A DNA stretch of 64,000 bases from Armatimonadota bacterium (GCA_036504095.1 DASXVS010000026.1:1-64000), one strand, 5' to 3'; numbered from the stretch's first letter, positions 26,661 through 34,613 are shown. Translations and numbers: made by a program. The notes: a model not told the origin generated them from the letters alone.

Positions 26661-27692
26661 TCACTGGCTCTGACGCGTTAACTCAGGCATCGCCGAGACT
26701 GCCGCGGGCGACTGCCGGCCGGCGGCACGGGCGCCGAACGGCCGGGCGGGCTGTCGAGTGCGCGGAAGCCGGGTATCGTCGCTGACCGTCATCGCCAGGG
26801 CCATCATCTCGCCTACGAGGTCAACCTGCCGCACGCTGACATGCGGGGGCAGTGACAGTGTAGATGGCGTCATGTTCAGGATGCCCCTCGCGCCCGCTTC
26901 AACCAATTCGTCGGCGACTCTGGAGGCGAACTCCGGCAGCGCCAGGACCGCGCCATCGACGTTGCCGTTTGAAAAGACCGCGCCGAGATCGGACAGAGGC
27001 AGCACTTCCCATTGCCCAACCTTCTTTCCGATCCACTCCGGCCGTGTGTCGAAAGCCGCGACGATCCGGAAGTTGAGGTCAACGGCGGGCGCGAATGTTG
27101 TTAGAAGGTTACTGAGCCATTCTGCCCCTACCCACGCCAGCAGGCACGTCTGGTGCTCCAGAAGCTGATGGAGGCGCTCCTGAAGATAAGAGACCTGATA
27201 CCCGAGCCCGGGCGTGCCCAGGTCGCCGACATAGGAAAGGTCCTTGCGAACCATCGGGGCGCCTACCCCCACCTTGTCCGCCAGTTCGCGTGACGAGATA
27301 ATGTCAATGTCGTGCTCCGCGAAGTCGCCGAGCGCCGTGACGTACCAGCGGAAGCGCATCAGCGTTTTGAGAGGAAGCCGTGGAAGCGTCGAGCCGCCGA
27401 CTTCCCTGTGCTCAATATGCCGGGCGACGCGCCAAACCCACTGGTCCCGCTCGTCGATGCCGGCGCGCAGGGGGCATACGTGTTCCAGCTTCCCCCGCTG
27501 CATGCACTCCGCGTTCGTGCACGCCTGGCAGTCGGTGATGCCCTGGGCGTGAACGCATGAGTAAATCGTGCAGGGGGTCCGTCCCCACGCCTCCAGGAAA
27601 GAATTGCCCTGACGGCACCCGAAGCAATTACCCTCATCACGGTATCGGCACTGCCCGCAATCGAACAGCCCGCAGCACGAGACGCAATCCAC
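26661..27692 (-). CDS. DUF3795-like Cys-rich domain fused to a Rex-family regulator
   Basis: A 343-residue protein. Residues 1-73 carry thirteen cysteines (positions 3, 6, 7, 12, 15, 23, 26, 41, 46, 55, 58, 63, 73) in a DUF3795-like pattern (C-C-G-L-F-D-C-G-Q-C; C-F-G-C), likely binding zinc or an Fe-S cluster. About 110-190 is the Rex winged helix (S-R-E-L-A-D-K-V-G-V, V-R-K-D-L-S-Y-V-G, G-L-G-Y). About 190-300 is the Rossmann-type domain (I-V-A-A-F-D, G-I-L-N-M-T-P), but the NAD(H) loop, normally G-A-G-N-L-G, reads G-A-E-W-L-S. The C-terminal ~40 residues are basic and disordered. The start is GTG at 27692: AAGGAGG lies six bases before it, while the upstream TTG/ATG have none. DNA binding seems intact; classical NADH sensing may not be. 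It neighbours arsR-DUF302. Confidence 0.85.
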   Translation of the reverse strand: MDCVSCCGLFDCGQCRYRDEGNCFGCRQGNSFLEAWGRTPCTIYSCVHAQGITDCQACTNAECMQRGKLEHVCPLRAGIDERDQWVWRVARHIEHREVGGSTLPRLPLKTLMRFRWYVTALGDFAEHDIDIISSRELADKVGVGAPMVRKDLSYVGDLGTPGLGYQVSYLQERLHQLLEHQTCLLAWVGAEWLSNLLTTFAPAVDLNFRIVAAFDTRPEWIGKKVGQWEVLPLSDLGAVFSNGNVDGAVLALPEFASRVADELVEAGARGILNMTPSTLSLPPHVSVRQVDLVGEMMALAMTVSDDTRLPRTRQPARPFGARAAGRQSPAAVSAMPELTRQSQ

Positions 27693-27990
27693 GCACGACC
27701 TCCTTGATCGTGCCGTCATGCACAAAGGACTGATAACCGGCCCACGATCTCCGCATTATAAGCATGAACGCATTGACCGGTGCCACATATAACTGAAGAT
27801 TATCTCCAGCCGCTCCGATTGCTCGCTGCAGGATACCCTTGCCCTCATCGGCTAAAGGCGTCACCTGGGATACGGTGCCTGTTGGTACCCGCTCCGTGGA
27901 ACGGCGCAGCGCTGACCGGCTTCAGGCGGTCTTCAGCTCCAGACGTCGGCATCCGCTCATGGACACGTGGAGCGCTGACTCAGTGCACGG

Positions 27991-28019
27991 TTGACAGAAT
28001 CTCGAAATTGCTATATAGT
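27991..28019 (+). promoter_or_regulatory. consensus promoter of the arsR operon
   Basis: TTGACA (27991-27996) and TATAGT (28014-28019) are exactly 17 bases apart. The start of transcription would fall at about 28026-28028, on the ATG of arsR, implying a leaderless message. Confidence 0.75.
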
Positions 28020-28029
28020 AGATGTATAT
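28013..28029. promoter_or_regulatory. ArsR-type operator candidate
   Basis: ATATA-GTAGATG-TATAT, an inverted repeat covering the -10 box and the start of transcription. A+T-rich dyads of this spacing are typical ArsR/SmtB-family sites, so autorepression is likely. It contains TGTATAT, also found near 32981, 33152 and 34724. Confidence 0.55.
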
Positions 28030-28360
28030 GAAAGACAGTACCGAATCGAACACTCAATCCCTGATCCCGATGGACGCCCTGACCACCGTGACGCCAATGC
28101 TGCGGGCGGTGGCCCACCCAATTCGGCTGCGGATCCTCGATTATCTGCGTAATGAAGGCGAGGCGCGTACGGTCAGCCAGATTGAGGAGGCATGCGGCGC
28201 GCAGCAGGCTGTTGTGAGCCAGCAATTGCGCATCCTCAAGGACCAGGGCGTCCTCGGTTCACAGCGCCAGGGCAATTTCGTCTTCTACAGCATCGCCACC
28301 CCCAGCGTCCTTCTCATCCTCGACTGCATCCGGCAACACAATGCCGGCGCTTCCTGCTAG
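28028..28360 (+). CDS. ArsR/SmtB-family transcriptional repressor
   Basis: A 110-residue winged-helix regulator. Helix 1-2 (L-R-A-V-A-H-P-I-R-L-R-I-L-D-Y-L), the recognition helix (A-V-V-S-Q-Q-L-R-I-L-K-D-Q-G-V-L) and the wing (R-Q-G-N-F-V-F-Y-S-I) are canonical. Cysteines are at 56 (before the recognition helix), 100 and 110 (C-terminal helix and tail). The classical ELCVCDL metal site is absent. The spacing does not place a pair exactly as in the persulfide sensors SqrR/BigR. The inducer is therefore open (thiol, sulfur species or metal). No ribosome site exists; the promoter puts transcription start at this ATG, so leaderless translation is likely. An ATG at 28022 would lie upstream of the start. 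First gene of an operon with two tiny ORFs and DUF302. Confidence 0.9.
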   Translation: MKDSTESNTQSLIPMDALTTVTPMLRAVAHPIRLRILDYLRNEGEARTVSQIEEACGAQQAVVSQQLRILKDQGVLGSQRQGNFVFYSIATPSVLLILDCIRQHNAGASC

Positions 28361-28422
28361 ACGCCCCCGGGGAATGGTTTCGTCCGCCCGGTTGTTGGGA
28401 ATAGAGGAAGGACGGTAAAGCA

Positions 28423-28512
28423 ATGCCAGACTATCTAGTGACGATCCTGTTCATCGTCGCCTACTTTGCGTTGATGAAATGGATCCTGCCCCGCGCCGGA
28501 GTCCCGACCTGA
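28423..28512 (+). CDS. 29-residue single-helix membrane microprotein
   Basis: M-P-D-Y, then a hydrophobic span (L-V-T-I-L-F-I-V-A-Y-F-A-L-M) followed by K-W-I-L-P-R-A-G-V-P-T. GAGGAAGGA lies ten or so bases before the ATG, a strong ribosome site for so short a frame. The one helix with Lys/Arg after it would insert with the C-terminus in the cytosol. It lies 62 bases after arsR and abuts the next short frame (TGA-ATG). Probably a small partner of a membrane complex or transporter; nothing in it names one. Confidence 0.65.
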   Translation: MPDYLVTILFIVAYFALMKWILPRAGVPT

Positions 28513-28605
28513 ATGTCCGATAGCTGCCGCGTCGAGTCTCGACGCGATCATCTGGACGAAGAGGCGCCTCCGTCCCCGGACGCCCCCGCTGAGCACAACA
28601 ACTGA
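28513..28605 (+). CDS. possible 30-residue microprotein
   Basis: The ATG follows the stop of the 29-residue frame with no gap (TGA-ATG), so translation could be re-initiated. The product is hydrophilic and acidic at the end (M-S-D-S-C-R-V-E-S, then H-L-D-E-E-A-P-P-S-P). It has no ribosome site except the coupling. It ends twelve bases before the DUF302 start, whose own ribosome site (GAGGAG) follows. It could instead be only the spacer. Confidence 0.35.
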   Translation: MSDSCRVESRRDHLDEEAPPSPDAPAEHNN

Positions 28606-28617
28606 AGAGGAGTGCGA

Positions 28618-29034
28618 ATGGAACCGCTTGAAGCCGCGTATGGGAAAATGGGAATTACGACCTCCGTGGTCGATTCGATCGAGAACACATCCTCCCGGGT
28701 GAAGGCCGCGCTGAAAGAAGAGGGGTTCGGCGTGCTGACAGAAATCAATGTGGCCCAGACGCTTAAGGATAAGCTGGGCGTCGACTTCCGTCCGTACGTT
28801 ATCCTCGGCGCATGCAATCCCAGTCTCGCCTATCGGTCGCTCACAACGAACCCGGCGATGGGACTGATGCTGCCGTGCAACGTGGTGATCGAACAGCGGG
28901 AGGGAATGTGCATCGTTTCCGCGATGGACCCCGAAGCTGGCATCGCCGCGTTCGGCGCTGAAGAGCTCAAGCCGGTCGCCGATGAGGCGAAAGAGCGCCT
29001 CACGAGGGTTATCGCCGCGGTCGCCGGCCACTAG
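28618..29034 (+). CDS. DUF302-family protein
   Basis: A 138-residue soluble protein of the DUF302 family (signature G-F-G-V-L-T-E-I-N near 34, Y-V-I-L-G-A-C-N-P near 61, L-L/M-P-C-N-V near 84). Members are small cytosolic alpha/beta proteins whose job is unknown, often beside ArsR regulators and sulfur or metal genes. The two conserved cysteines (A-C-N-P and P-C-N-V) could bind a thiol-reactive ligand. ATG at 28618 is chosen over GTG at 28612, since GAGGAG ends six bases before it. Last gene of the arsR operon; a strong terminator follows. Confidence 0.9.
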   Translation: MEPLEAAYGKMGITTSVVDSIENTSSRVKAALKEEGFGVLTEINVAQTLKDKLGVDFRPYVILGACNPSLAYRSLTTNPAMGLMLPCNVVIEQREGMCIVSAMDPEAGIAAFGAEELKPVADEAKERLTRVIAAVAGH

Positions 29035-29059
29035 CCATCTACTATTATTCAGCACACGC

Positions 29060-29100
29060 AACAATGGGGCCCGGGCAATTTCTGCCCGGGCCCCATTGTT
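29060..29100. terminator. bidirectional terminator hairpin
   Basis: A perfect 18-base-pair stem (29060-29077 with 29083-29100) around the loop ATTTC, ending in ATTGTT on one side and, read leftward, also ATTGTT. It lies between the convergent DUF302 and octahaem cytochrome genes. Confidence 0.85.
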
Positions 29101-29117
29101 ACGTCGCTTTGCGGTGA

Positions 29118-31349
29118 CTACCTCGCCGCCATCTGTTTCTTCGCCTGGTCAATCCACTTGAGTTCGCGCAGATGGGTCAAATCCTGGACCTTGGCGGGGC
29201 TGTATCCGAGCGCCTTGAAGTCCATGATCCCGTTCGGGCTGTGGCATTCCTGGCACGCGCGGCCTTCCTTCTGGATGCCATGATTCACCATCAGTGTGCC
29301 CATCTGGCGCATCCAGTGCGGCTGCAGGTTCTTCCGGTATCGCGGATCCAGCGGGTAGTTCGGGTTCCACACGCCCACGCCGAAGTACTTCATGAACTCG
29401 TCCATCATGTAGTACTTGAACGGCGCCTGGTACATCCGCTTCACCATGGGGTTGCTCACGGCCACCTCCATTGCTTTGCGGGAATCTCCCGTTTCGTAGT
29501 AGGTGGCGTAGTCAAACGGCATGATCATCGCCCCGAACGGTCCCTGGTTGCCCATGTCTTCGTACATGTAGGCGTTGAACATCTTGAACGGGTAGATTTT
29601 GCTCGGGAACCTGTCCATAGTTGGGCGAAGGTTCTGTTCGACCACGGATGCCCGCGTCGCACGCATCTCCGGGCTCAACTGTGTCAACGTGTCCAGCGGC
29701 GCTGTCAGATACGTGGATGGATCCAGTTTGTTCGCCACGAAAAACGCGCGGTTGGACGCCAGTACTTCCTTGCGGATCGCCGGGTTGGACAGCCGGGTAA
29801 TCTGGTTCATCAGGGGATTGTACGCCGTGCCACCCAACGGATTGTCGCCCAGCGCGTTGGCAAGGAACGTTCCATAGCCGTTGAACCACAGGAACTGGAG
29901 GCCCTTGCCGGCCTGTCCGTTCCGGTAGATGTCGGTGGGAACGTACACACCCTCCCGCTTGTCGAACGTCGGGTGCACCCAATCCCGCAGCACAACGCTC
30001 CTGGCCTGGAGACTCTTGATGTGGCAGGTCTCGCAGGCTACGCGCGCACTGTGCCCATTCAGGATCACTCGGGTGAGCGGGTTCTTCGTGTGGGGCGCCG
30101 TCGTGTGACATGATTCGCACGACACGGCCTTGCCCGGCAGGTCGTTCGACACCAGATCGGTGCCCAGGCTGCCGCGCGGGATCTTGTGACCCTGCGGCCG
30201 GTGGCAGTCGAGGCAGTTCATGTTCGCCTTCGCGTGCACGTCGTCCTCGGCCGCGAACGGATTTCCGCGTTTCGCCCCGTCGTGGAGGAGACGAGAGTTG
30301 GTGAATCCCAACGACCGCGAGGCCACGTTGTGGGCATAGACATCGCCGCCCATGTTATGCTGGTGGCACCGCAGGCACGATTTGGCGGTCGGCCGCCCCA
30401 CCGTCAGCGCCGCTCTCATCGTCCGGTCCTGATCCCAGCGCATCCCCACGTTGTCCTTGATCACGTGGCGATAGTTCATATCGTAAGTGTCCGAGTGGCA
30501 GATGAGGCAGTCCAGTCCGTGCTTCGTAGCCGTCGGAATCTTGAACGCCGGAAGCATCAGTTCCGTCGCCGGGTGGTAGTTGCCGCCGATGTGGCACTGG
30601 CCGCAACCCTCACTCCGCATCACGACTTTGCCGCCGGCCGATGCCGGCTTGCTCTTCACCAGGGACGCCCAGCCGGTCCACGAGAAACTCCCAGGGATGC
30701 CGCATGCCCGGTCGATTTTGCCGACCGGCACGGGCCGGGTTCCAGCCCCGTCCACAACGCGGCCGTCGTAACCAACGGTCGAGAAACCGGCGACCATTCT
30801 CTGGAACTGGAAGTGGGAGGTGTCCATCACGTCGTCCATCGTGTCTACCTGATGGACGTTGCCGTCCGGCCCGTTGACCTTCATCGTCTGATGGCACTTC
30901 AGGCAGGTTTCCGGCCCGGTGTAGGAGCGGATGCCGGCCCGTCGGAAGTACTCGATATGCGGGTAGCGATTGCCCGCAGAACGGAAGGACGCCGTTTGGA
31001 GCAACAGGCGCTCACGTTCCTGGCGCACGACGGGGTCTTTCGAATTCTCCGATAGCTTGGCGGCATCGGCCTCGCGGGCGCCGCGCACAAGGCTGTCCGC
31101 CAGCGCATCGAACTCATCCGGCGTAAGCGTTTGCACGCTGCTGTACTTCAGCGGACCGTTCCTGATCCCTGTGTACCATTCCAGCCCGCCCTCTGCGAAG
31201 ACGTAAAATGCCAGCCACAGCGCCAGCGGGATGGAGACGTAAATCAACGGCCGCTTTCGCTTTGCCATAAACGTCCGAAGGGGCGGCGCGACCTTGCCAA
31301 ATGGTTTCGCCCCCGCCTTCAGAGCGTCCTTAATCCGTTTCCAGAACAT
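29118..31349 (-). CDS. membrane-anchored octahaem cytochrome c
   Basis: A 743-residue periplasmic electron carrier or reductase. Residues ~35-55 form one membrane anchor (P-L-I-Y-V-S-I-P-L-A-L-W-L-A-F-Y-V-F). Eight CxxCH haem sites follow: C-L-K-C-H near 147, then C-G-Q-C-H, C-L-I-C-H, C-L-R-C-H, C-L-D-C-H, C-E-S-C-H, C-E-T-C-H, and a distant C-Q-E-C-H near 702. The ~230 residues between haems 7 and 8 carry none and may form a catalytic or docking domain. I do not match it to a named octahaem enzyme (hydroxylamine oxidoreductase and OTR are shorter). ATG at 31349 has GGAG nine bases upstream and overlaps the end of the cytochrome b gene. Third gene of the cytochrome operon. Confidence 0.9.
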   Translation of the reverse strand: MFWKRIKDALKAGAKPFGKVAPPLRTFMAKRKRPLIYVSIPLALWLAFYVFAEGGLEWYTGIRNGPLKYSSVQTLTPDEFDALADSLVRGAREADAAKLSENSKDPVVRQERERLLLQTASFRSAGNRYPHIEYFRRAGIRSYTGPETCLKCHQTMKVNGPDGNVHQVDTMDDVMDTSHFQFQRMVAGFSTVGYDGRVVDGAGTRPVPVGKIDRACGIPGSFSWTGWASLVKSKPASAGGKVVMRSEGCGQCHIGGNYHPATELMLPAFKIPTATKHGLDCLICHSDTYDMNYRHVIKDNVGMRWDQDRTMRAALTVGRPTAKSCLRCHQHNMGGDVYAHNVASRSLGFTNSRLLHDGAKRGNPFAAEDDVHAKANMNCLDCHRPQGHKIPRGSLGTDLVSNDLPGKAVSCESCHTTAPHTKNPLTRVILNGHSARVACETCHIKSLQARSVVLRDWVHPTFDKREGVYVPTDIYRNGQAGKGLQFLWFNGYGTFLANALGDNPLGGTAYNPLMNQITRLSNPAIRKEVLASNRAFFVANKLDPSTYLTAPLDTLTQLSPEMRATRASVVEQNLRPTMDRFPSKIYPFKMFNAYMYEDMGNQGPFGAMIMPFDYATYYETGDSRKAMEVAVSNPMVKRMYQAPFKYYMMDEFMKYFGVGVWNPNYPLDPRYRKNLQPHWMRQMGTLMVNHGIQKEGRACQECHSPNGIMDFKALGYSPAKVQDLTHLRELKWIDQAKKQMAAR

Positions 31350-32004
31350 GGTTGTCAATCTCCGGGACCCGCGTCGGTCCCACGTTCGGCTCGGCGATAG
31401 CGCCGCCGGTGATCATTGCGCGCAGCCCCGAATGCGGTTCGGAGCACGTGAGCGCGAGGTAAACGTGCATGGCAAGAAACGCCACGAAGCAGTAAGCCAA
31501 CAGCGTGTGGAGGACGGCCATCGGCCACACTCCTCCGATGCCGGCAACCCGTTCCGGCGCCGTCTCGGGAAATAGCATGAAGAGGCCGGTAATGGCCAGC
31601 ACTGGGAACCCGACGAACATCGTCGCGGCATATGTCAATTGCTGCAGCGGGTTGAACCGGCGCTCCGGCGTGGCATGGAAAGGGTGCGGCTCACCGCGGG
31701 CGATCCCGCCGAGGTAGTACGCCGCCTGGACCCGCAGCCGCCCGACGATGCCGTGCAAGCGGACGGCATACTGGCGCCATTCCCCGGTGAAAATGAGGAT
31801 TGCCACATAGACGAAGTAATTCAGAGCCAGCAGCGCGCCGGCCAGGTTATGTGTGAGGACGGCGAGCCTGAAGGACACGGGCGCCGCGCCAGCGCCGGCG
31901 AAATGGAGGCTGAAGCCGGTCACGGCCAGCGTGACAAAGAGCGCGGCGTTCATCCAGTGCCATCCGCGGACCCATCCCGGGAACATCGGGCGCGTGGTCA
32001 TCAT
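31330..32004 (-). CDS. cytochrome b (b561/FdnI-like), quinone-linked membrane subunit
   Basis: A 224-residue integral membrane protein with four helices and four well-placed histidines: G-W-H-W-M-N in helix 1, L-T-H-N-L-A-G in helix 2, V-L-H-T-L-L-A-Y and A-M-H-V-Y-L-A in the last helices. This is the layout of the dihaem cytochrome b of formate dehydrogenases and hydrogenases, which passes electrons between quinones and periplasmic subunits. The ATG overlaps the stop of the hexahaem gene (ATGA), and GGGGAGGACAA precedes it. The 3' end overlaps the octahaem gene by 20 bases. It probably links the quinol pool to the two multihaem proteins made from the same message. Confidence 0.9.
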   Translation of the reverse strand: MMTTRPMFPGWVRGWHWMNAALFVTLAVTGFSLHFAGAGAAPVSFRLAVLTHNLAGALLALNYFVYVAILIFTGEWRQYAVRLHGIVGRLRVQAAYYLGGIARGEPHPFHATPERRFNPLQQLTYAATMFVGFPVLAITGLFMLFPETAPERVAGIGGVWPMAVLHTLLAYCFVAFLAMHVYLALTCSEPHSGLRAMITGGAIAEPNVGPTRVPEIDNHVLETD

Positions 32005-32957
32005 TTGTCCTCCCCGGCGTGGCCGGATGGGCCTCGTCCGCGCGTCCTCAAGACCGTATGGCCACCCATGCCCGCCAGCGTTCCGAGGACGATGAGGGCG
32101 CCCAGCGTGTCCAGAATCCTGTTGCGCGTTGCGCCGATAACGTAGGTGTTGTTGACGATGAGCGCGTTCGCAAACCCCAGCCGCGCCATCTCCTGTCCGC
32201 GTTCGTGTTTGTAGAGCTTGTCGCGCAGCACCGTGTTGGCCGAATGACATTTCACACAGTCGCGGACGGCCTGGCTCTTCGGCATAATGAGGTGGCTGTG
32301 GGACGGTGCGACGGCGCTGGCGTGGCAGTCCAGGCAGCGGACCTGCGCCATGTGTATCTCAGCGTGCGGCAGCCAGGCGTGCACCACGGATAGATCGGGC
32401 ACGCGACGCCCGGCGATGCGCGAGTAGTTCTCCTGCGATGCATGGCAGCGAAGACAAATCGCGTTCCTTTCGGCCACGCTCTGCCGCGTAACTTCGCGCC
32501 AGCGCCGGAAGGAGTGCGGATCGTGGCATCGGAAGCACGTAAACAAGGTAGGGTGCTTTTGGAAGTGAACGCTCTGCTTGAACTCGTTCTGAATCTCCGC
32601 GAGGGGCGCCCCCGCGAGATCCGGTTTGTTCTTTCCTAAAACGGCCGCAAACTGAAGCGGAGGCCGCTTCGGGTGCGGAAATCGCTTGAACCCCGCATCG
32701 TGGCACCGCGTACATGGGAGGGCCCCGATCTCGCTGGCGCTGAAGGTTTTCGGGTTCACGGAGAGGTTTTCAACCTCACCGGTTGGGGCGCGTCGCGCGA
32801 AAGTGCCCATGGAGTGGCACCGGAGACAGGAGCCGTTCACGGTGGCATCCGGCCCAACCGCGGCGGCCGGCGCCGAAAGGATACACGCCAGCGCCGCAAA
32901 CAGGGCGGTCGCCAGGCCGGCGTGCGTGCGTCGTCTTGTTGTCATACCGCCAATCAC
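32001..32957 (-). CDS. hexahaem cytochrome c
   Basis: A 318-residue exported cytochrome. A signal or anchor segment (L-A-T-A-L-F-A-A-L-A-C-I-L-S-A-P-A-A-A) is followed by six CxxCH sites: C-L-R-C-H, C-T-R-C-H, C-F-R-C-H, C-L-R-C-H, C-L-D-C-H, C-V-K-C-H. A C-terminal helix (I-L-D-T-L-G-A-L-I-V-L-G-T-L-A-G-M-G-G) probably anchors it in the membrane. The start is GTG at 32957, since GGGAGG lies eight bases before it; the ATG at 32945 is too far from any site. First gene of the operon hexahaem - cytochrome b - octahaem, overlapping the second by four bases. Expressed from the divergent region shared with the OmpP1 gene. Confidence 0.9.
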   Translation of the reverse strand: MIGGMTTRRRTHAGLATALFAALACILSAPAAAVGPDATVNGSCLRCHSMGTFARRAPTGEVENLSVNPKTFSASEIGALPCTRCHDAGFKRFPHPKRPPLQFAAVLGKNKPDLAGAPLAEIQNEFKQSVHFQKHPTLFTCFRCHDPHSFRRWREVTRQSVAERNAICLRCHASQENYSRIAGRRVPDLSVVHAWLPHAEIHMAQVRCLDCHASAVAPSHSHLIMPKSQAVRDCVKCHSANTVLRDKLYKHERGQEMARLGFANALIVNNTYVIGATRNRILDTLGALIVLGTLAGMGGHTVLRTRGRGPSGHAGEDK

Positions 32958-32980
32958 AACAGGTGCCTCCCGAGATGGGG

Positions 32981-33001
32981 TGTATATAGGTATATACCTA
33001 T
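32981..33001. promoter_or_regulatory. palindrome before the cytochrome operon
   Basis: A perfect 16-base palindrome, ATAGGTATATACCTAT (32986-33001), overlaps the heptamer TGTATAT (32981-32987). It lies about 30 bases upstream of the hexahaem start in a G+C-rich genome. Likely operator; the cognate protein is inferred to be ArsR-like. Confidence 0.55.
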
Positions 33002-33145
33002 CTATCCACGTTCAGGAAGAATTATAACCGATTTCGCAAAAAATGCATAGCCCCATACCCGGTATTTATCAATTGCCGACCATTTTGGTCGGAAATAGGC
33101 GGAACGCACGCGTCGGCTCCGCGATTCATTAACCTTCGCATAAAT

Positions 33146-33177
33146 TTGATATGTATATATTGCTGTGTCTATATAAT
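33146..33177 (+). promoter_or_regulatory. A+T-rich promoter region of the OmpP1 gene
   Basis: A perfect -10 box TATAAT (33172-33177) has only TTGATA (33146-33151) upstream, 20 bases away, so an activator or relief of repression may be needed. TGTATAT occurs at 33152-33158 between them. The 97-base leader runs to the ATG at 33275. Confidence 0.5.
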
Positions 33178-33274
33178 GCCCTGAAGTTCGCGGGCCCGCA
33201 CCATTTCGATGCGCTCACCGGCAGCACCGCGCCTTACATCGCCCCCCACGGGCACTTCTTTAGGAGACAAAAGC

Positions 33275-34576
33275 ATGAAAAGGATCGCTTTGTTCGCCAG
33301 TCCGGTCGTTGCTTTGGCCGCCTGCCTCGCCTGCGCCGGCCCGGGCCTCGCCACCAACGGCTATTTCACGCACGGGTTCGGCACCAAATCCAAAGGGATG
33401 GCGGGCGCGGGAGTTGCGCTTCCACAGGACGCGATGATCGGCGCCACGAATCCCGCCGGTATGGCCTTCGTCGGCAAGCGCCTGGACCTTGGCTTGTCGC
33501 TGTTCAATCCGGTGCGCCAGTACACCGTCAAGGGTGCGCCGTCCGGTCTCCCCGCCACGTTCGGGCTGACCCCGGGGACCGTCAAGAGCGGGCGCGATTG
33601 GTTTGCCATACCGCACGTTGCCTACAACAACCCGCTCGGTCCGAACAGCAGCGTCGGCATCTGTGTCTACGGAAATGGTGGGATGAACACGAGCTATCCC
33701 GGTTCCGCGGGCGGCGGAGCAGGAACGTTCTATGGCGGCCCCGCCGGGGTGAACCTGGAGCAGCTTTTCATTGCACCGACCTACGCCAGCAAATTCGGCG
33801 AGACCGCCTCGTGGGGCGTAGCGCCCATCTTCGCCTACCAGCGCTTCGAAGCCAAGGGCCTTAAGAACTTCGGCGCGTTTGCCGCCGATGGTGATGCGGA
33901 CAACCTTTCCGACAAGGGGACCGATACATCCACCGGAATGGGTTTCAGAGTCGGTGTCCAGGGGCAGGTGCAGCCGGACCTCACCCTCGCGGCGTCTTAC
34001 CAGTCGAAGATGAAAATGAGCCGCTTCAAGAAATACGACGACCTTTTCGCCGGCCGGGGTCGATTCGACATCCCCCCCACGGCAACCATCGGCCTCGCGT
34101 ACAAGACCGACCCGAAGTCCGTGCTAGCCTTCGATATTCAAAGCATCTGGTACAGCAAGGTCGCCGCGATCCACAATCCCCTCAGCAACCTGTTTGAAGG
34201 CCCGGACACAACCGGGCTCTTGGGTGACGATAAGGGTGCAGGGTTCGGATGGCGCGACGTAACGGTTGCCAAACTCGGCTACCAGCGCGAAGTCTGCCCG
34301 GCGTGGACCGTTCGCGGCGGTGTCAGCTACGGCCGCCAGCCCATCCCGTCGTCCGAAGTCCTCTTTAACATCCTGGCCCCGGGTGTCGAGCAGTGGCACT
34401 TCACGGGCGGGTTTACGCACGCCACCGGTCCGAAGGACGAGTTCACGATGTCCGTGATGTTTGCCCCAAACGTGAATGTGAAGGGCCCGAACCCGATGGA
34501 AGCCCCCGGTCAGCAGACCATAAGCCTCAGGATGCACGAGTTTGAGGCCGAAGCCAGCTGGGGAATCAAGTTCTAG
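33275..34576 (+). CDS. OmpP1/FadL-family outer-membrane channel
   Basis: A 433-residue beta-barrel of the FadL/OmpP1/TodX family, which moves hydrophobic molecules across the outer membrane. The signal peptide (M-K-R-I-A-L-F... G-L-A) is followed at once by the family's N-terminal hatch motif: N-G-Y-F-T-H-G-F-G, then K-G-M-A-G-A-G-V-A, and N-P-A-G-M. Alternating strands continue to the C-terminus, which ends W-G-I-K-F with the terminal Phe expected of outer-membrane barrels. TAGGAG precedes the ATG; the longer frame from 33209 lacks such a site. Its position between the cytochrome operon (divergent) and the RND genes suggests a shared substrate or stimulus. Transcription ends at the hairpin that follows. 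Confidence 0.92.
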   Translation: MKRIALFASPVVALAACLACAGPGLATNGYFTHGFGTKSKGMAGAGVALPQDAMIGATNPAGMAFVGKRLDLGLSLFNPVRQYTVKGAPSGLPATFGLTPGTVKSGRDWFAIPHVAYNNPLGPNSSVGICVYGNGGMNTSYPGSAGGGAGTFYGGPAGVNLEQLFIAPTYASKFGETASWGVAPIFAYQRFEAKGLKNFGAFAADGDADNLSDKGTDTSTGMGFRVGVQGQVQPDLTLAASYQSKMKMSRFKKYDDLFAGRGRFDIPPTATIGLAYKTDPKSVLAFDIQSIWYSKVAAIHNPLSNLFEGPDTTGLLGDDKGAGFGWRDVTVAKLGYQREVCPAWTVRGGVSYGRQPIPSSEVLFNILAPGVEQWHFTGGFTHATGPKDEFTMSVMFAPNVNVKGPNPMEAPGQQTISLRMHEFEAEASWGIKF

Positions 34577-34613
34577 CGCGGACGCTTCTATTCCGCCCTG
34601 ACAGGGCATTCGA

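Noticed and set aside
28028-28360. ArsR protein as a SqrR/BigR persulfide sensor
   Set aside because: The Cys before the recognition helix does not sit at the position of the N-terminal sensor Cys in those proteins, so the assignment was not made despite the suggestive neighbours.
29118-34576. porin-cytochrome conduit for extracellular electron transfer
   Set aside because: OmpP1/FadL barrels carry hydrophobic molecules and are not the large barrels that hold cytochromes. The neighbouring cytochromes appear membrane-anchored in the periplasm, so the conduit idea lacks support.
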